From NCBI RefSeq assembly GCF_900116135.1, contig NZ_FOZX01000005.1, positions 181,745 through 245,744 on the forward strand: a stretch of DNA of 64,000 nucleotides, read 5' to 3'. A model generated the notes under the pieces. It did no database searches. It saw only the letters and a program-made list of their open reading frames with translations, and had not been told where the DNA came from. Numbering within the stretch: position 1 is the first letter of the stretch; every line of letters starts with the position of its first letter. The stretch is from Saccharopolyspora flava (GTDB lineage Bacteria; Actinomycetota; Actinomycetes; Mycobacteriales; Pseudonocardiaceae). Below, piece by piece: positions 16,955 to 26,192 of the stretch. A program made the position numbers and the translations under genes.

Positions 16955-18865
16955 ATGACGATCGCCGACCGGCCCACCGCCACCGCCCACCCGCTGGACC
17001 CGATGAGTGCCGGGGAGGTCGACGCCCTCCGCGCGGCGCTGGACGACGCCGGCCTGCTCGGCGAGCACGTCCGGTTCACCGTCGTCGTCCCCGAGGAACC
17101 CGGCAAGGCCGCGCTGCTGGCGCACCGGCCGGGCGATCCGGTCGACCGCCGGTTCCGGGTCGTGCTGCTGGACCTGGCCACCGGCGTCTCGCACGACACC
17201 GTCGTGTCCACCACGCGCTCCAGCGTGGACTCGGTGCGGCGGCTCGACCCGGCCACCGACGGGCAGCCGCCCATCATCGACACCGAGTTCGAGCTCGTCG
17301 AGGAGATCGTCAACGCCGACGAGCGCTGGCTCTCCGCGCTGCGCCGCCGCGGCATCGACCCCGCGACCGTGCGGGCCGCGCCGCTGTCGGCCGGGGTCTA
17401 CGACGAGCCGGGGGAGCGGGGCAGGCGCATGATCCGCTCGCTGGGGTTCCAGCAGTTCCACCCCGCCGACCACCCGTGGGCGCACCCGGTGGACGGGCTG
17501 TGCGCCTACATCGACCTCACCAACCGGGAGGTCACCCGCGTCATCGACCACCGGGACCTGCCGGTGCCGCCCGAACCCGGCAACTACGACGACCCCGAGG
17601 TCACCGGGCCGCCGCGCACCAGCCTGAAACCCATCGAGATCACCCAGCCCGACGGTCCCGGCTTCACCGTCGACGGTCACCGGGTGCGGTGGGAGAACTG
17701 GGACCTGCGGGTCGGTTTCAACGAGCGCGAGGGCCTGACCCTGCACCAGGTGTCGTTCCACGACCGGCCGGTGCTCCACCGCGCCTCGATCGCCGAGATG
17801 GTGGTGCCCTACGCCGACCCGTCGCCGGTGCGGTTCTGGCAGAACTACTTCGACTGCGGCGAGTACATGTTCGCCCGCTACACCAACTCCCTGGAGCTGG
17901 GCTGCGACTGCCTCGGCGAGATCCACTACTTCGACGCCGTCATCGCCGACGACTTCGGGCGCCCGCGCACCATCCGCAACGGGATCTGCCTGCACGAGGA
18001 GGACTTCGGGGTGCTGTGGAAGCACACCGATCTGTTCACCGGCTCGCAGGAGACCCGGCGCCAGCGCAGGCTCGTGCTCTCGTTCTTCACCACGGTCGGC
18101 AACTACGACTACGGCTTCTACTGGTACCTCTACCTCGACGGCACCATCGAGCTGGAGAGCAAGGCCACCGGCATCACCTTCACCGGCGCCTACCCGGAGG
18201 AGGGCCTCGAGCACGCGACGCAGGTCGCGCCCGGTCTCGCGGCGCCGTTCCACCAGCACCTGTTCTGCGCCCGGCTGGACGTCGCTATCGACGGGCAGCG
18301 CAACGCCGTCGACGAGGTCGAGGCCGAAGCGCTCCCGGTCAGCGACACCAACCCGCGCGGAAACGCCTTCCGCGCCAAGCGAACTCGCCTCACCACCGAG
18401 AAGCGGGCCGCCCGGCTCGCCGACAACTCCCGCGCCCGCACCTGGCACATCGTCAACCCCGAGCGCCGCAACCGCTACGGCGACCCGGTGTCCTACGTGC
18501 TGCGGCCCGAAGGGCAGCCGGTGATGCTCGCCGACGAGTCGTCATCGGTGCACGCCCGCGGCACCTTCGCCACCCGGCACCTGTGGGTCACCCGCCACGA
18601 TCCCGAACAGCGCTACCCGGCGGGCGATTTCGTCAACCAGAACCCGGGCGGGGCGGGTCTGCCGTCCTGGACCGAAGCCGATCGCGACGTCGACGGGCAG
18701 GACATCGTCGTCTGGCACACCTTCGGGCTCACCCACTTCCCGCGGCCCGAGGACTGGCCGATCATGCCCGTCGACCGCTCGGGCTTCACCCTCACGCCCC
18801 AGGGCTTCTTCGACCGCAACCCCACTCTCGACGTCCCGCCCTCCGGAGGCCACTGCCAGGCCTGA
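16955..18865 (+). CDS. Copper-containing primary amine oxidase
   Basis: A 636-residue copper/topaquinone amine oxidase, which oxidises primary amines to aldehydes with release of ammonia and H2O2. The cofactor tyrosine is Tyr384 in TVGNYDYGFYW (the N-Y-D/E motif), the catalytic aspartate is in YFDCGEYMF, two copper ligands are in FHQHLFCARL and the third histidine in FGLTHFPRPEDWP. Length and domain order (small N2/N3 domains, then the large beta-sandwich) are typical. There is no signal peptide, so it is cytoplasmic like many actinobacterial members. The start is ATG at 16955; it lies 100 bp after the PepSY gene. Confidence 0.93.
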   Translation: MTIADRPTATAHPLDPMSAGEVDALRAALDDAGLLGEHVRFTVVVPEEPGKAALLAHRPGDPVDRRFRVVLLDLATGVSHDTVVSTTRSSVDSVRRLDPATDGQPPIIDTEFELVEEIVNADERWLSALRRRGIDPATVRAAPLSAGVYDEPGERGRRMIRSLGFQQFHPADHPWAHPVDGLCAYIDLTNREVTRVIDHRDLPVPPEPGNYDDPEVTGPPRTSLKPIEITQPDGPGFTVDGHRVRWENWDLRVGFNEREGLTLHQVSFHDRPVLHRASIAEMVVPYADPSPVRFWQNYFDCGEYMFARYTNSLELGCDCLGEIHYFDAVIADDFGRPRTIRNGICLHEEDFGVLWKHTDLFTGSQETRRQRRLVLSFFTTVGNYDYGFYWYLYLDGTIELESKATGITFTGAYPEEGLEHATQVAPGLAAPFHQHLFCARLDVAIDGQRNAVDEVEAEALPVSDTNPRGNAFRAKRTRLTTEKRAARLADNSRARTWHIVNPERRNRYGDPVSYVLRPEGQPVMLADESSSVHARGTFATRHLWVTRHDPEQRYPAGDFVNQNPGGAGLPSWTEADRDVDGQDIVVWHTFGLTHFPRPEDWPIMPVDRSGFTLTPQGFFDRNPTLDVPPSGGHCQA

Positions 18866-18922
18866 CCACGCGCCCGTCGTGCCCGAGTTCGTGGCGTGGC
18901 GGGGAGTTCTCGGGTCACCAGG

Positions 18923-18992
18923 GGACAGTTTTAGTGAAAACTGTCCATGATCAATGTCCCTTTTGTCCGGACAGTTCTCACTAAAACTGTCC
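18923..18992. terminator. Paired palindromes between convergent genes
   Basis: Two 24-bp dyads: 18923-18946 has arms GGACAGTTTT and AAAACTGTCC around AGTG, and 18969-18992 is nearly its exact reverse complement (one mismatch), separated by 22 bp. They lie between the convergent amine-oxidase and DUF2277 genes and could act as a bidirectional terminator. The AGTTTT/AAAACT core recurs at 44963 and 56437. Confidence 0.65.
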
Positions 18993-19053
18993 ACTGCCGG
19001 GGACCCTGCGCCACCGCAGCCGAGCTCCCGCACCGGACGGGTCGGCGGGGTGG

Positions 19054-19263
19054 TCAGTGGCCTCGGATGTGGAGGGAGTTCAGGAGGGTGGCGGTGGCGC
19101 GTTCGACGTCGTCGACTGCTCGGTCGAAGGCTTCCGCGTTGTGGGCGGCCGGAGCCCGGAAGCCGGAGATCTTGCGGACGTACTGCAGGGCGGCGGCGCG
19201 GACGTCGGCGTCGGTGACCTGCTCGGCGTAGGGCGGGCGGAGGGTCTTGATGCTGCGGCACAT
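19054..19263 (-). CDS. DUF2277 family protein
   Basis: A 69-residue protein starting MCRSIKTLRPPYAEQVTD, the diagnostic N-terminus of DUF2277, with the usual ALQYVRKISGFRAP and a helical tail ATLLNSLHIRGH. The function of the family is unknown. The start is ATG at 19263. It diverges from the MBL-fold gene at 19337 and converges on the amine oxidase across the paired palindromes. Confidence 0.85.
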   Translation of the reverse strand: MCRSIKTLRPPYAEQVTDADVRAAALQYVRKISGFRAPAAHNAEAFDRAVDDVERATATLLNSLHIRGH

Positions 19264-19336
19264 GCCCGCATTGTCCGCCTGTCCACCGGCCCCGACCAGC
19301 GTTAGCGTGGAGCCGCCACCGACCGCGGAGGACACG

Positions 19337-20125
19337 ATGACGCTGCCGATCTGCGCGACCTGCGGCACCCAGTACGCCCAGACCCGCCCGGACTGCCCGA
19401 TCTGCGAGGACGAACGCCAGTGGGTCCCGCGCGAGGGGCAGCAGTGGACCGACCTGGAGACCCTGCGGGCCGAGCACGAGGCCGACCTGCGCGAGGAGGG
19501 CGGCGTGCTCGGCATCGGCTGCGCCCCGAGGTTCGGCATCGGCCAGCGCGCCCTGCTGGTGCGCACCGAGGCCGGCAACCTGCTGTGGGACTGCACCGCC
19601 TACCTCGACGACGAGATCGTCCGCGCCATCACCGACCTCGGCGGGCTGACCGGCATCGCGATCAGCCACCCGCACTACTACACCACCATGGTCGAGTGGG
19701 CCCGCGCGTTCGACGTGCCGGTCCACCTGCACGAATCCGACCGCCAGTGGGTCGGGCGCCCCGACCCGGCCCTGCACTACTGGAGCGGCACCACCCACGA
19801 GCTCCCCGGCGGGCTCACCCTGATCAACCTCGGCGTGCACTTCGCCGGGGGCACCGTCCTGCACCGCGCCGACGGGGCCGGGTCCCTGTTCAGCGGCGAC
19901 ATCGTCCAGGTCATCCCGGACCGCACCCACGTCGCGTTCATGTACAGCTACCCCAACCTCATCCCGGAGCGGCCGTCGGTGGTGCGCCGCGCCGCCGAGA
20001 TCCTCGACGGCTACACCTTCGACGCGCTGCACGGGGCCTGGTGGGACAGCGTCATCCCCACCGGCGCGCACGAGATCGTCCAGCGCTCCGCAGCCCGCTA
20101 CCTCGACCACGTCCTGGAGCGCTGA
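19337..20125 (+). CDS. MBL-fold metallo-hydrolase-like protein with N-terminal zinc ribbon
   Basis: A 262-residue protein. It begins with a CxxC-x(n)-CxxC knuckle (CATCGTQY ... PDCPIC) and continues into a beta-lactamase-like fold: LLWDCTAYLDDEIVRA, AISHPHYYTTMVEWA, LGVHFAGGTVLH and LFSGDIVQVIPD. The canonical HxHxDH metal motif is changed to HPHYYT, so the metal site is altered or mononuclear. The ATG at 19337 has GGAGG five bases upstream. It is divergent from DUF2277 and 169 bp before lysX. Substrate unknown. Confidence 0.8.
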   Translation: MTLPICATCGTQYAQTRPDCPICEDERQWVPREGQQWTDLETLRAEHEADLREEGGVLGIGCAPRFGIGQRALLVRTEAGNLLWDCTAYLDDEIVRAITDLGGLTGIAISHPHYYTTMVEWARAFDVPVHLHESDRQWVGRPDPALHYWSGTTHELPGGLTLINLGVHFAGGTVLHRADGAGSLFSGDIVQVIPDRTHVAFMYSYPNLIPERPSVVRRAAEILDGYTFDALHGAWWDSVIPTGAHEIVQRSAARYLDHVLER

Positions 20126-20294
20126 ACCTTCGCGCACGCGCCGTCACCAGCACGAACGCGACATCACCGACGCGAGTGGCCAGACCGGGCGCACGGCCGG
20201 GCCGCCCGATACCCGAGACGATCCGGCCGTAGATTGGACCTCGCGGTGGAGGTGATCGAGGTCCGCCGCCGAGCCACGTCCCGGGAGGTCCACG

Positions 20295-23200
20295 GTGGTC
20301 CAGCACGCGCGGAAGCGGTGGCGCGGGAGGGTTCCCGGCGTCGTGTCCGGGACGCTGTTCGTGCTCGCGCTGCTGTGCACGGGTTCGGCGATCGGGCTGG
20401 CGCTGTTCGGCCACATCCAGCCGGTGCGCCGGTTCGTCGACCTCGTGCTGTTCCCCGCCCCGGCCAACGTCGCCTACGGTGCGTTCCTCGCGGTGCTGGC
20501 CACCGCCCTCAAGCGCCGCAAGAAGCTCGCGCTGTGGATCCTCACCGCCGTGCTGGCGCTGCAGGCCGTCGCCGACGTCGTGGTGCTGGTCGTGCTGCGC
20601 GACCACCTGCACATCGCGCCCCGCTGGCTCGAGGAGCTCGGCGCCCGGTACCAGCTGCCGAACGTGCACGTGTGGATCTTCAGCGCCAACATCGCGGTGA
20701 CGGCCGCGGCGCTGGGCCTGCTGTGGTGGGCGCGCCGCGAGTTCTACGGGCGCGCCAAGCGCGGCAGCGGCTACCAGGCGGCAGCGGCGTTCGTGCTGCT
20801 CACAGTCGGGTTCGTGGGAATCGGGTTCGGGCTGGTGTCGCTGTTCCCGGGTTCGCTGCGCGGCTGGCGCGACCGGCTGGCCTGGACCGCCGAGCGGGTG
20901 CTGGGCGGCGCCGTCGACTTCGACATCACCGGCGTCGGGCACGCACCCGGCTGGGTCGACCTGGTGCTGGGCCTGTTCGGCGCGGCGACGCTGTTCACCG
21001 CCCTGTTCCTGCTGCTGCGCGCCCAGCGGCTGGCCGCCGCCCCGAGCCCGGAGGACGAGCAGCGCATCCGCGCGCTGCTGGCCGAGCACGGCGACCGGGA
21101 CTCGCTGGGCTACTTCGCCACCCGCCGCGACAAGGCCGTGCTGTTCTCCGACAGCGGCAAGGCCGCGATCACCTACCGCGTCGTGGCCGGTGTGTGCCTG
21201 GCCAGCGGAGACCCGATCGGCGACCCGGAGTCCTGGCCGCCGGTGATCGCCCGGTGGCGGGCGATGTGCCGCGAGTACACCTGGATCCCGGCCGTGATGG
21301 GCGTCAGCGAACCCGGCGCCACCGCCTACGCCCGAGCCGGGATGAGCGTGCTGCAGCTCGGTGATGAGGCAGTGCTGCACCTGCCCGAGTTCGGGCTCGA
21401 CGGCCGGGAGATGCGCCCGGTCCGCCAAGCCGTCAACCGGGTCCGGCGGGCCGGGCACACCGCGCGCGTGCGCCGCCACGGCGAGATCCCCGCGACGGAG
21501 ATGGCCGTGATCGCGCAGCTGGCCGAAGCCTGGCGCGACACCGACAGCGAGCGCGGCTTCTCGATGGCGCTGGGCAGGCTCGGCGACCCGCAGGACGGGG
21601 ACTGCGTGCTCGCCGAAGCACTGGACTCCTCCGGAGCACCGGTCGCCCTGCTGTCGCTGGTGCCGTGGGGCGCCGACGGGCTGTCGCTGGACCTCATGCG
21701 CCGCAGCCACGACGCCGACAACGGCGTGATCGAGTTCCTGGTCAGCTCGCTCGCGCAGGCGGCGCCGCGGCTCGGGGTGCGGCGGCTGTCGCTGAACTTC
21801 GCGATGTTCCGGGCCGCTTTCGAGGAAGGCGCGCGCATCGGCGCCGGCCCGGTGCTGCGCGCGTGGCGGGGGCTGCTGCTGTTCCTGTCCCGCTGGTGGC
21901 AGCTCGAATCGCTGTACCGGTCGAACGTGAAGTACCGGCCGGAGTGGTACCCGCGCTACGTCGCCTTCGCCGAGGGCCGCGACCTGGCGCGCGTCGGCAT
22001 CGCCTCCGCCATCGCGGAAGGGTTCCTGACCGTGCCGCGCCGACATCCCGCCCCGGCTCCGGCACCCGGCCTCCCGGCTCCGGTGGCCGAGACCCCGGCA
22101 CCGCGCGAGCGCGTCGCCGAGCAGCGGCAGGTGCGTCGCGACAAGCTCGCGGCGCTGCGGACGGCGGGCGTCGACCCGTACCCGGTGGCGGTCCCGCGCA
22201 CCGAGCGCTGCGCGGCCATCACCACCCGGCACCGCGAGACCGCGCCCGACACCCGCACCGGGGAGCGCGCCTCGGTGGCCGGGCGGGTCGTGCTGCTGCG
22301 CGACCACGGCGGCGTGCACTTCGCGACGCTGCGCGACTTCTCCGGGGACCTGCAGATCATGCTCACCACCGGCGACTCCGGCGAGGAGGTGCTGCGCGCC
22401 TGGCGCTCCCGGATCGACATCGGCGATCAGGTGTCGGTCACCGGTGAGGTCGTCACCTCGCGGCGCGGCGAACCGTCGGTGCTGGCCGCCGAATTCCAGC
22501 TGGCGGCGAAGTGCCTGAACCCGCTGCCGGACAAGCACCGCGGCCTGGTCGACCCGGAGGCCCGGGTGCGCCACCGCCACCTCGACCTCATCACCCGCGA
22601 CGAGGCCCGGGCCAACCTGCGGGTCCGCGGCGCGGCGGTGCACGCGCTGCGCGAGGAACTGGTGCGCGCCGACTTCCTGGAGGTCGAGACACCGGTGCTG
22701 CAGCCGGTGCACGGCGGTGCGAACGCGCGCCCGTTCACCACCCGCGGCAACGCCCACGACATGCAGCTGTACCTGCGCATCGCCCCCGAGCTGTACCTCA
22801 AGCGGCTGTGCGTGGGCGGGGTGGAGCGGCTGTTCGAGATCGGTCGCAACTTCCGCAACGAAGGCGTCTCCCACAAGCACAACCCGGAGTTCACGATGCT
22901 GGAGGCCTACGAGGCCTTCGGCGACTACGCGACGATGCACCGGCGGTGCCGCGAGCTGATCCTGGCCGCGGCCACCGCCGCGCGCGGCGCGCCCACCGCC
23001 GTCGGCCCGGACGGGGAGGTCGACCTCTCCGTCGACTGGCCCGTGGTGGGCGTGCACGAGGCGATCTCGGCCGCGCTGGGCGAGGCGGTCACCGCCGACA
23101 CCGATCGCGACCGGCTGCGCAAGCTCTGCGACGTCGCGGCCGTCCCGGTGCGCCCGGAGTGGAGCCGCGACGAGGTGCTGCTGGAGATGTACGAGCGGCT

Positions 23201-23591
23201 GGTCGAGGCGCGCACCACGACACCGACGTTCTACACCGACTTCCCGGCCGAGGTCTCTCCGCTGACCCGCCCGCACCGCGACGACCCGCGACTGGCCGAG
23301 CGCTGGGACCTGGTGGCCTTCGGCACCGAACTGGGCACCGGCTACTCGGAGCTGATCGACCCGATCGAGCAGCGCCGCCGCCTCACCGCGCAGTCGTTGC
23401 AGGCCGCGGGCGGTGACCCGGAGGCGATGGAGCTCGACGAGGAGTTCCTGTCCGCGCTGGAGTACGCGATGCCGCCCACCGGCGGCCTCGGACTCGGCGT
23501 GGACCGGCTGATCATGCTGCTCACCGGCGGGTCGATCCGGGAGACGCTGGCGTTCCCGCTGGTGCGGCCCGAGCAGTCCGCCCACCGGTGA
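20295..23591 (+). CDS. lysX: Bifunctional lysylphosphatidylglycerol synthetase/lysyl-tRNA synthetase LysX
   Basis: A 1098-residue fusion that charges tRNA-Lys and transfers lysine to phosphatidylglycerol, protecting the membrane from cationic peptides. Residues 1-250 hold about seven membrane helices. Residues about 250-600 are the MprF-type DUF2156 transferase domain (RRSHDADNGVIEFLVSSL, YRSNVKYRPEWYPRYVAF). From about 610 there is an OB-fold anticodon domain, then a class II LysRS core (RHRHLDLITRD motif 1, IGRNFRNEGVSHKHNPEFTM motif 2, GGLGLGVDRLIMLL motif 3). The GTG at 20295 follows GGGAGG. Its last 71 bp overlap the convergent esterase gene. This is the mycobacterial LysX architecture. 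Confidence 0.95.
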   Translation: MVQHARKRWRGRVPGVVSGTLFVLALLCTGSAIGLALFGHIQPVRRFVDLVLFPAPANVAYGAFLAVLATALKRRKKLALWILTAVLALQAVADVVVLVVLRDHLHIAPRWLEELGARYQLPNVHVWIFSANIAVTAAALGLLWWARREFYGRAKRGSGYQAAAAFVLLTVGFVGIGFGLVSLFPGSLRGWRDRLAWTAERVLGGAVDFDITGVGHAPGWVDLVLGLFGAATLFTALFLLLRAQRLAAAPSPEDEQRIRALLAEHGDRDSLGYFATRRDKAVLFSDSGKAAITYRVVAGVCLASGDPIGDPESWPPVIARWRAMCREYTWIPAVMGVSEPGATAYARAGMSVLQLGDEAVLHLPEFGLDGREMRPVRQAVNRVRRAGHTARVRRHGEIPATEMAVIAQLAEAWRDTDSERGFSMALGRLGDPQDGDCVLAEALDSSGAPVALLSLVPWGADGLSLDLMRRSHDADNGVIEFLVSSLAQAAPRLGVRRLSLNFAMFRAAFEEGARIGAGPVLRAWRGLLLFLSRWWQLESLYRSNVKYRPEWYPRYVAFAEGRDLARVGIASAIAEGFLTVPRRHPAPAPAPGLPAPVAETPAPRERVAEQRQVRRDKLAALRTAGVDPYPVAVPRTERCAAITTRHRETAPDTRTGERASVAGRVVLLRDHGGVHFATLRDFSGDLQIMLTTGDSGEEVLRAWRSRIDIGDQVSVTGEVVTSRRGEPSVLAAEFQLAAKCLNPLPDKHRGLVDPEARVRHRHLDLITRDEARANLRVRGAAVHALREELVRADFLEVETPVLQPVHGGANARPFTTRGNAHDMQLYLRIAPELYLKRLCVGGVERLFEIGRNFRNEGVSHKHNPEFTMLEAYEAFGDYATMHRRCRELILAAATAARGAPTAVGPDGEVDLSVDWPVVGVHEAISAALGEAVTADTDRDRLRKLCDVAAVPVRPEWSRDEVLLEMYERLVEARTTTPTFYTDFPAEVSPLTRPHRDDPRLAERWDLVAFGTELGTGYSELIDPIEQRRRLTAQSLQAAGGDPEAMELDEEFLSALEYAMPPTGGLGLGVDRLIMLLTGGSIRETLAFPLVRPEQSAHR

Positions 23592-24702
23592 CCGGAGCGG
23601 GTTCCGGGGTCGCGCCGGTGAAGTGCTCGGCGGCGAAGGTCAGCAGGTAGGGCAGCGCGAGCCGGGCGGTGCGCCAGGTGTGCCACTCGCCGGGTTCGAC
23701 CCGCAGCGCCACGGCGGCACCGCGCGAGGCCAGCGCGCGGCCGAGCCGCTCGGCGACGTCGACGTCGGTGCGCGCCACGACCCCGGCGTGCAGCATCACC
23801 GACAGCGGCCGCAGCAGCCGCGTGCTCGCCAGGTAGTCCAGCGGCGTGTTGGCCGCGACGAGCTCGGGGTGGCCGTCGAGCACGGGGGTGTCGGGCGTGG
23901 CCTCGGGCTCGGTCGCCAGGATCACCGAGTAGGTGTCCTGGTGGTGCAGGCCCAGGTTGAGCGCGCAGAACGCGCCGCCGCTCATCCCGCCGATCGCGCG
24001 GTCACCGCGGTCGGGCAGCGTGCGGAACGCGGCGTCGACCGCGCGCGGCACGGTGCCGGTCAGGTAGGACTCCAGCTGCGGTCCGCCCGGCACGTCGAGG
24101 CATTCCCAGTCGGTTCCGCTGCCCGCGGTGGCGTCGACGGCCACGACGATCATCGGCGCCGCGGCGCGGGTGTCGGACAGCGCCTGCAGGGTGCCCGCGG
24201 CGCCGCCGGGCCCGAGCCAGTCGTCCGGCCCGCCGCTGGGATAGCCGTGCACCAGGTAGACGACCGGGTAGCGCCGCCCGGCGTTGCGCGGGTCGTCGTA
24301 GCCGGGCGGCAGCAGCACCCGCGTGCGACCGGTGGGCACCCGCAGCGCCGGGTCGGGCACCGACAGGTCGGCCACCCGCACCCCGCCCGGCACCGCCGCG
24401 GGGATCGCGCGCAGCTCGCTGTCGCCGCCGTCGGCGAGGTGGACCAGGCTCGCCAGGTCGTCCAGCGACCGGACGTAGCCGATGTAGCTGTTGGCCCCGG
24501 CGGCGCAGGTCAGCAGCCCCAGCACGACCGGGACGACGAGGGCGGCCCGGCGCATCCGCCGCCGGCGCACGAGCGCGATCGCGGCGACGGTGAGCACCGC
24601 CAGCACCACGACCAGTCCCAGGGACTCCCACGGGCTGCGCGCACCGGCCTGATCGGTGACGGCCGAGGGCAGCACCGGACCGGGATCGAGGATCGCTGAC
24701 AC
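23521..24702 (-). CDS. Membrane-anchored esterase D/antigen 85-like hydrolase
   Basis: A 393-residue protein with two N-terminal hydrophobic helices (SLGLVVVLAVLTVAAIALV and AALVVPVVLGLLTCAAGAN) separated by a basic RRRRMRR loop, then an extracytoplasmic alpha/beta hydrolase: YPVVYLVHGYPSGGPDDW, nucleophile elbow AIGGMSGGAFCALNL and late His in EPGEWHTWRTA. The C-terminus is Pro/Ala-rich. Its 3' end overlaps lysX by 71 bp in convergent orientation. Alanyl-PG hydrolases are known partners of lipid aminoacylation in other bacteria, so this could be a lysyl-PG hydrolase; that is inference from position and topology. Confidence 0.82.
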   Translation of the reverse strand: MSAILDPGPVLPSAVTDQAGARSPWESLGLVVVLAVLTVAAIALVRRRRMRRAALVVPVVLGLLTCAAGANSYIGYVRSLDDLASLVHLADGGDSELRAIPAAVPGGVRVADLSVPDPALRVPTGRTRVLLPPGYDDPRNAGRRYPVVYLVHGYPSGGPDDWLGPGGAAGTLQALSDTRAAAPMIVVAVDATAGSGTDWECLDVPGGPQLESYLTGTVPRAVDAAFRTLPDRGDRAIGGMSGGAFCALNLGLHHQDTYSVILATEPEATPDTPVLDGHPELVAANTPLDYLASTRLLRPLSVMLHAGVVARTDVDVAERLGRALASRGAAVALRVEPGEWHTWRTARLALPYLLTFAAEHFTGATPEPAPVTGGRTARAAPAGTPASPGSTRR

Positions 24703-24783
24703 CTCGTGATTATGCCCCGGCCGCGAAAGCCGGGTGATGCCAGCTGTTTTCAGACCTTACGTCCCGTTCGTCCCGCCGAAGCG

Positions 24784-24820
24784 CGAGAACGGGCACCGGA
24801 GACACCGGTGCCCGTTCTCG
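24784..24820 (-). terminator. Strong hairpin terminator after the MHS transporter
   Basis: A 16-bp perfect stem (GAGAACGGGCACCGG core) closed by the 5-nt loop AGACA, 9 bp beyond the stop of the leftward transporter gene at 24829. It has no long T-run, as is usual in actinomycetes. Confidence 0.85.
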
Positions 24821-24828
24821 GCGGAGGA

Positions 24829-26166
24829 TCAGCTCGCGTCGTCGGCGGTGGTGAGGTCGCGGTCCCGGGTCTCCGGGGCGAGCAGCGAGGCGGCGAAGCT
24901 GATCGCCATCATCACCATCATGTAGATCGCCACCGGCACCCACGAACCCGCGAACGCCGCCATCAGGCCCGCGCAGATCAGCGGAGCCACCCCGCCGCCG
25001 AGCACCGAGGAGAACTCGCGGCCCAGGGCCACGCCCGCGTAGCGGTAGCGGTTGCCGAACAGCTCCGGGAAGTAGCTCATCTGCACGCCCACCGAGCCGT
25101 GGCAGGCCAGCACGAAGCCGAGCACGATCGCGACCGTGATCGCCACCGGCGACCCGGTGTTGAGCGCGACGAACGTCGGCACCGGCAGCAGCACCAGCGC
25201 GCCCATGATCGTCGAGTAGACCTTCTTGCGGCCCAGGACGTCGGACAGGGCGCCGAACCCGAAGGCCGCGATGCCGCCGCAGATCGCGCCCAGCAGCAGC
25301 ACCTTCGGCACGAACGCCTCGTCCACGCCCACCGTCGAGACCAGGTAGGAGGCCATGAACACCTGGTAGGTGTAGGACTGGGCGTTGGACCCGACGTTGA
25401 GGAAGAACGCCAGCAGCAGCGGGCGCCTGCCCCTGCGGAACGTCTCGGAGATCGGCGCCTTCGTCTCGCCGACCTGCTCCTTGAGCTCCTGGAACACCGG
25501 GCTCTCGTCGAGCCTGCGCCGGATGATCAGCGCGGCGATGGTCACCAGCAGGCTGCTGCCGAACACCAGCCGCCAGCCCCAGCTCATCAGCGCGTCCTCC
25601 GGCAGCGACTGCGCCAGGATCCACGCGACCGCGCCGAGCGCGGTGCCCAGCGCCGCCCCGGTCATCACCAGCGAGGCCAGCGCCCCGCGCTTGCCGCGCC
25701 CGGCGGTCTCGGTCAGCAGCGTCGCCCCACCGGCCTGCTCGGCACCGGCGCCCATGCCCTGGAAGAACCGGCAGGCCACCAGCAGGATCGGGGCCAGCAG
25801 CCCCACCTGCGAGTAGGTCGGCAGCAGGCCGATCGCCAGCGTGGAGCCGCCCATGAGCAGCAGCGTGGCCACCAGCACCCACTTGCGGCCCAGCCGGTCA
25901 CCGAAGCGGGAGAAGATCAGCCCGCCCAGCGGCCGGGCGGCGAACCCGACCGCGTAAGCGCTGAACGAGGCCAGGATCCCGGCGACGGGGGAGATGTTCG
26001 GGAAGAACAGCTTGCTGAAGATCAGCGCCGACGCCGTGCCGTAGATGACGAAGTCGTACTGCTCCAGCGTCGTGCCGATCAGCCCGGCCCACGCCGCGCG
26101 CCGCACGGCCTTGCGGTCCGGCGGGGTGTCGGTGGTGTCCACAGTGGAACTTCTTTGTTCGCTCAT
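24829..26166 (-). CDS. MFS transporter, MHS family
   Basis: A 445-residue symporter with about 12 helices. The MHS signature is at the N-terminus (GLIGTTLEQYDFVIYGTASA), with FSRFGDRLGRKWVLVAT in the helix 2-3 loop and a second GALSDVLGRKKVYSTI in the other half. The start is ATG at 26166, 26 bp after the sugar-acid dehydrogenase stop, so it is the last gene of the lacI operon and is followed by a strong hairpin. It probably imports the sugar acid or polyol used by the dehydrogenase. It is not a close duplicate of the transporter at 4354. Confidence 0.88.
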   Translation of the reverse strand: MSEQRSSTVDTTDTPPDRKAVRRAAWAGLIGTTLEQYDFVIYGTASALIFSKLFFPNISPVAGILASFSAYAVGFAARPLGGLIFSRFGDRLGRKWVLVATLLLMGGSTLAIGLLPTYSQVGLLAPILLVACRFFQGMGAGAEQAGGATLLTETAGRGKRGALASLVMTGAALGTALGAVAWILAQSLPEDALMSWGWRLVFGSSLLVTIAALIIRRRLDESPVFQELKEQVGETKAPISETFRRGRRPLLLAFFLNVGSNAQSYTYQVFMASYLVSTVGVDEAFVPKVLLLGAICGGIAAFGFGALSDVLGRKKVYSTIMGALVLLPVPTFVALNTGSPVAITVAIVLGFVLACHGSVGVQMSYFPELFGNRYRYAGVALGREFSSVLGGGVAPLICAGLMAAFAGSWVPVAIYMMVMMAISFAASLLAPETRDRDLTTADDAS

Positions 26167-26192
26167 CGGATCCACGCAATCTGGTCGTGCGA

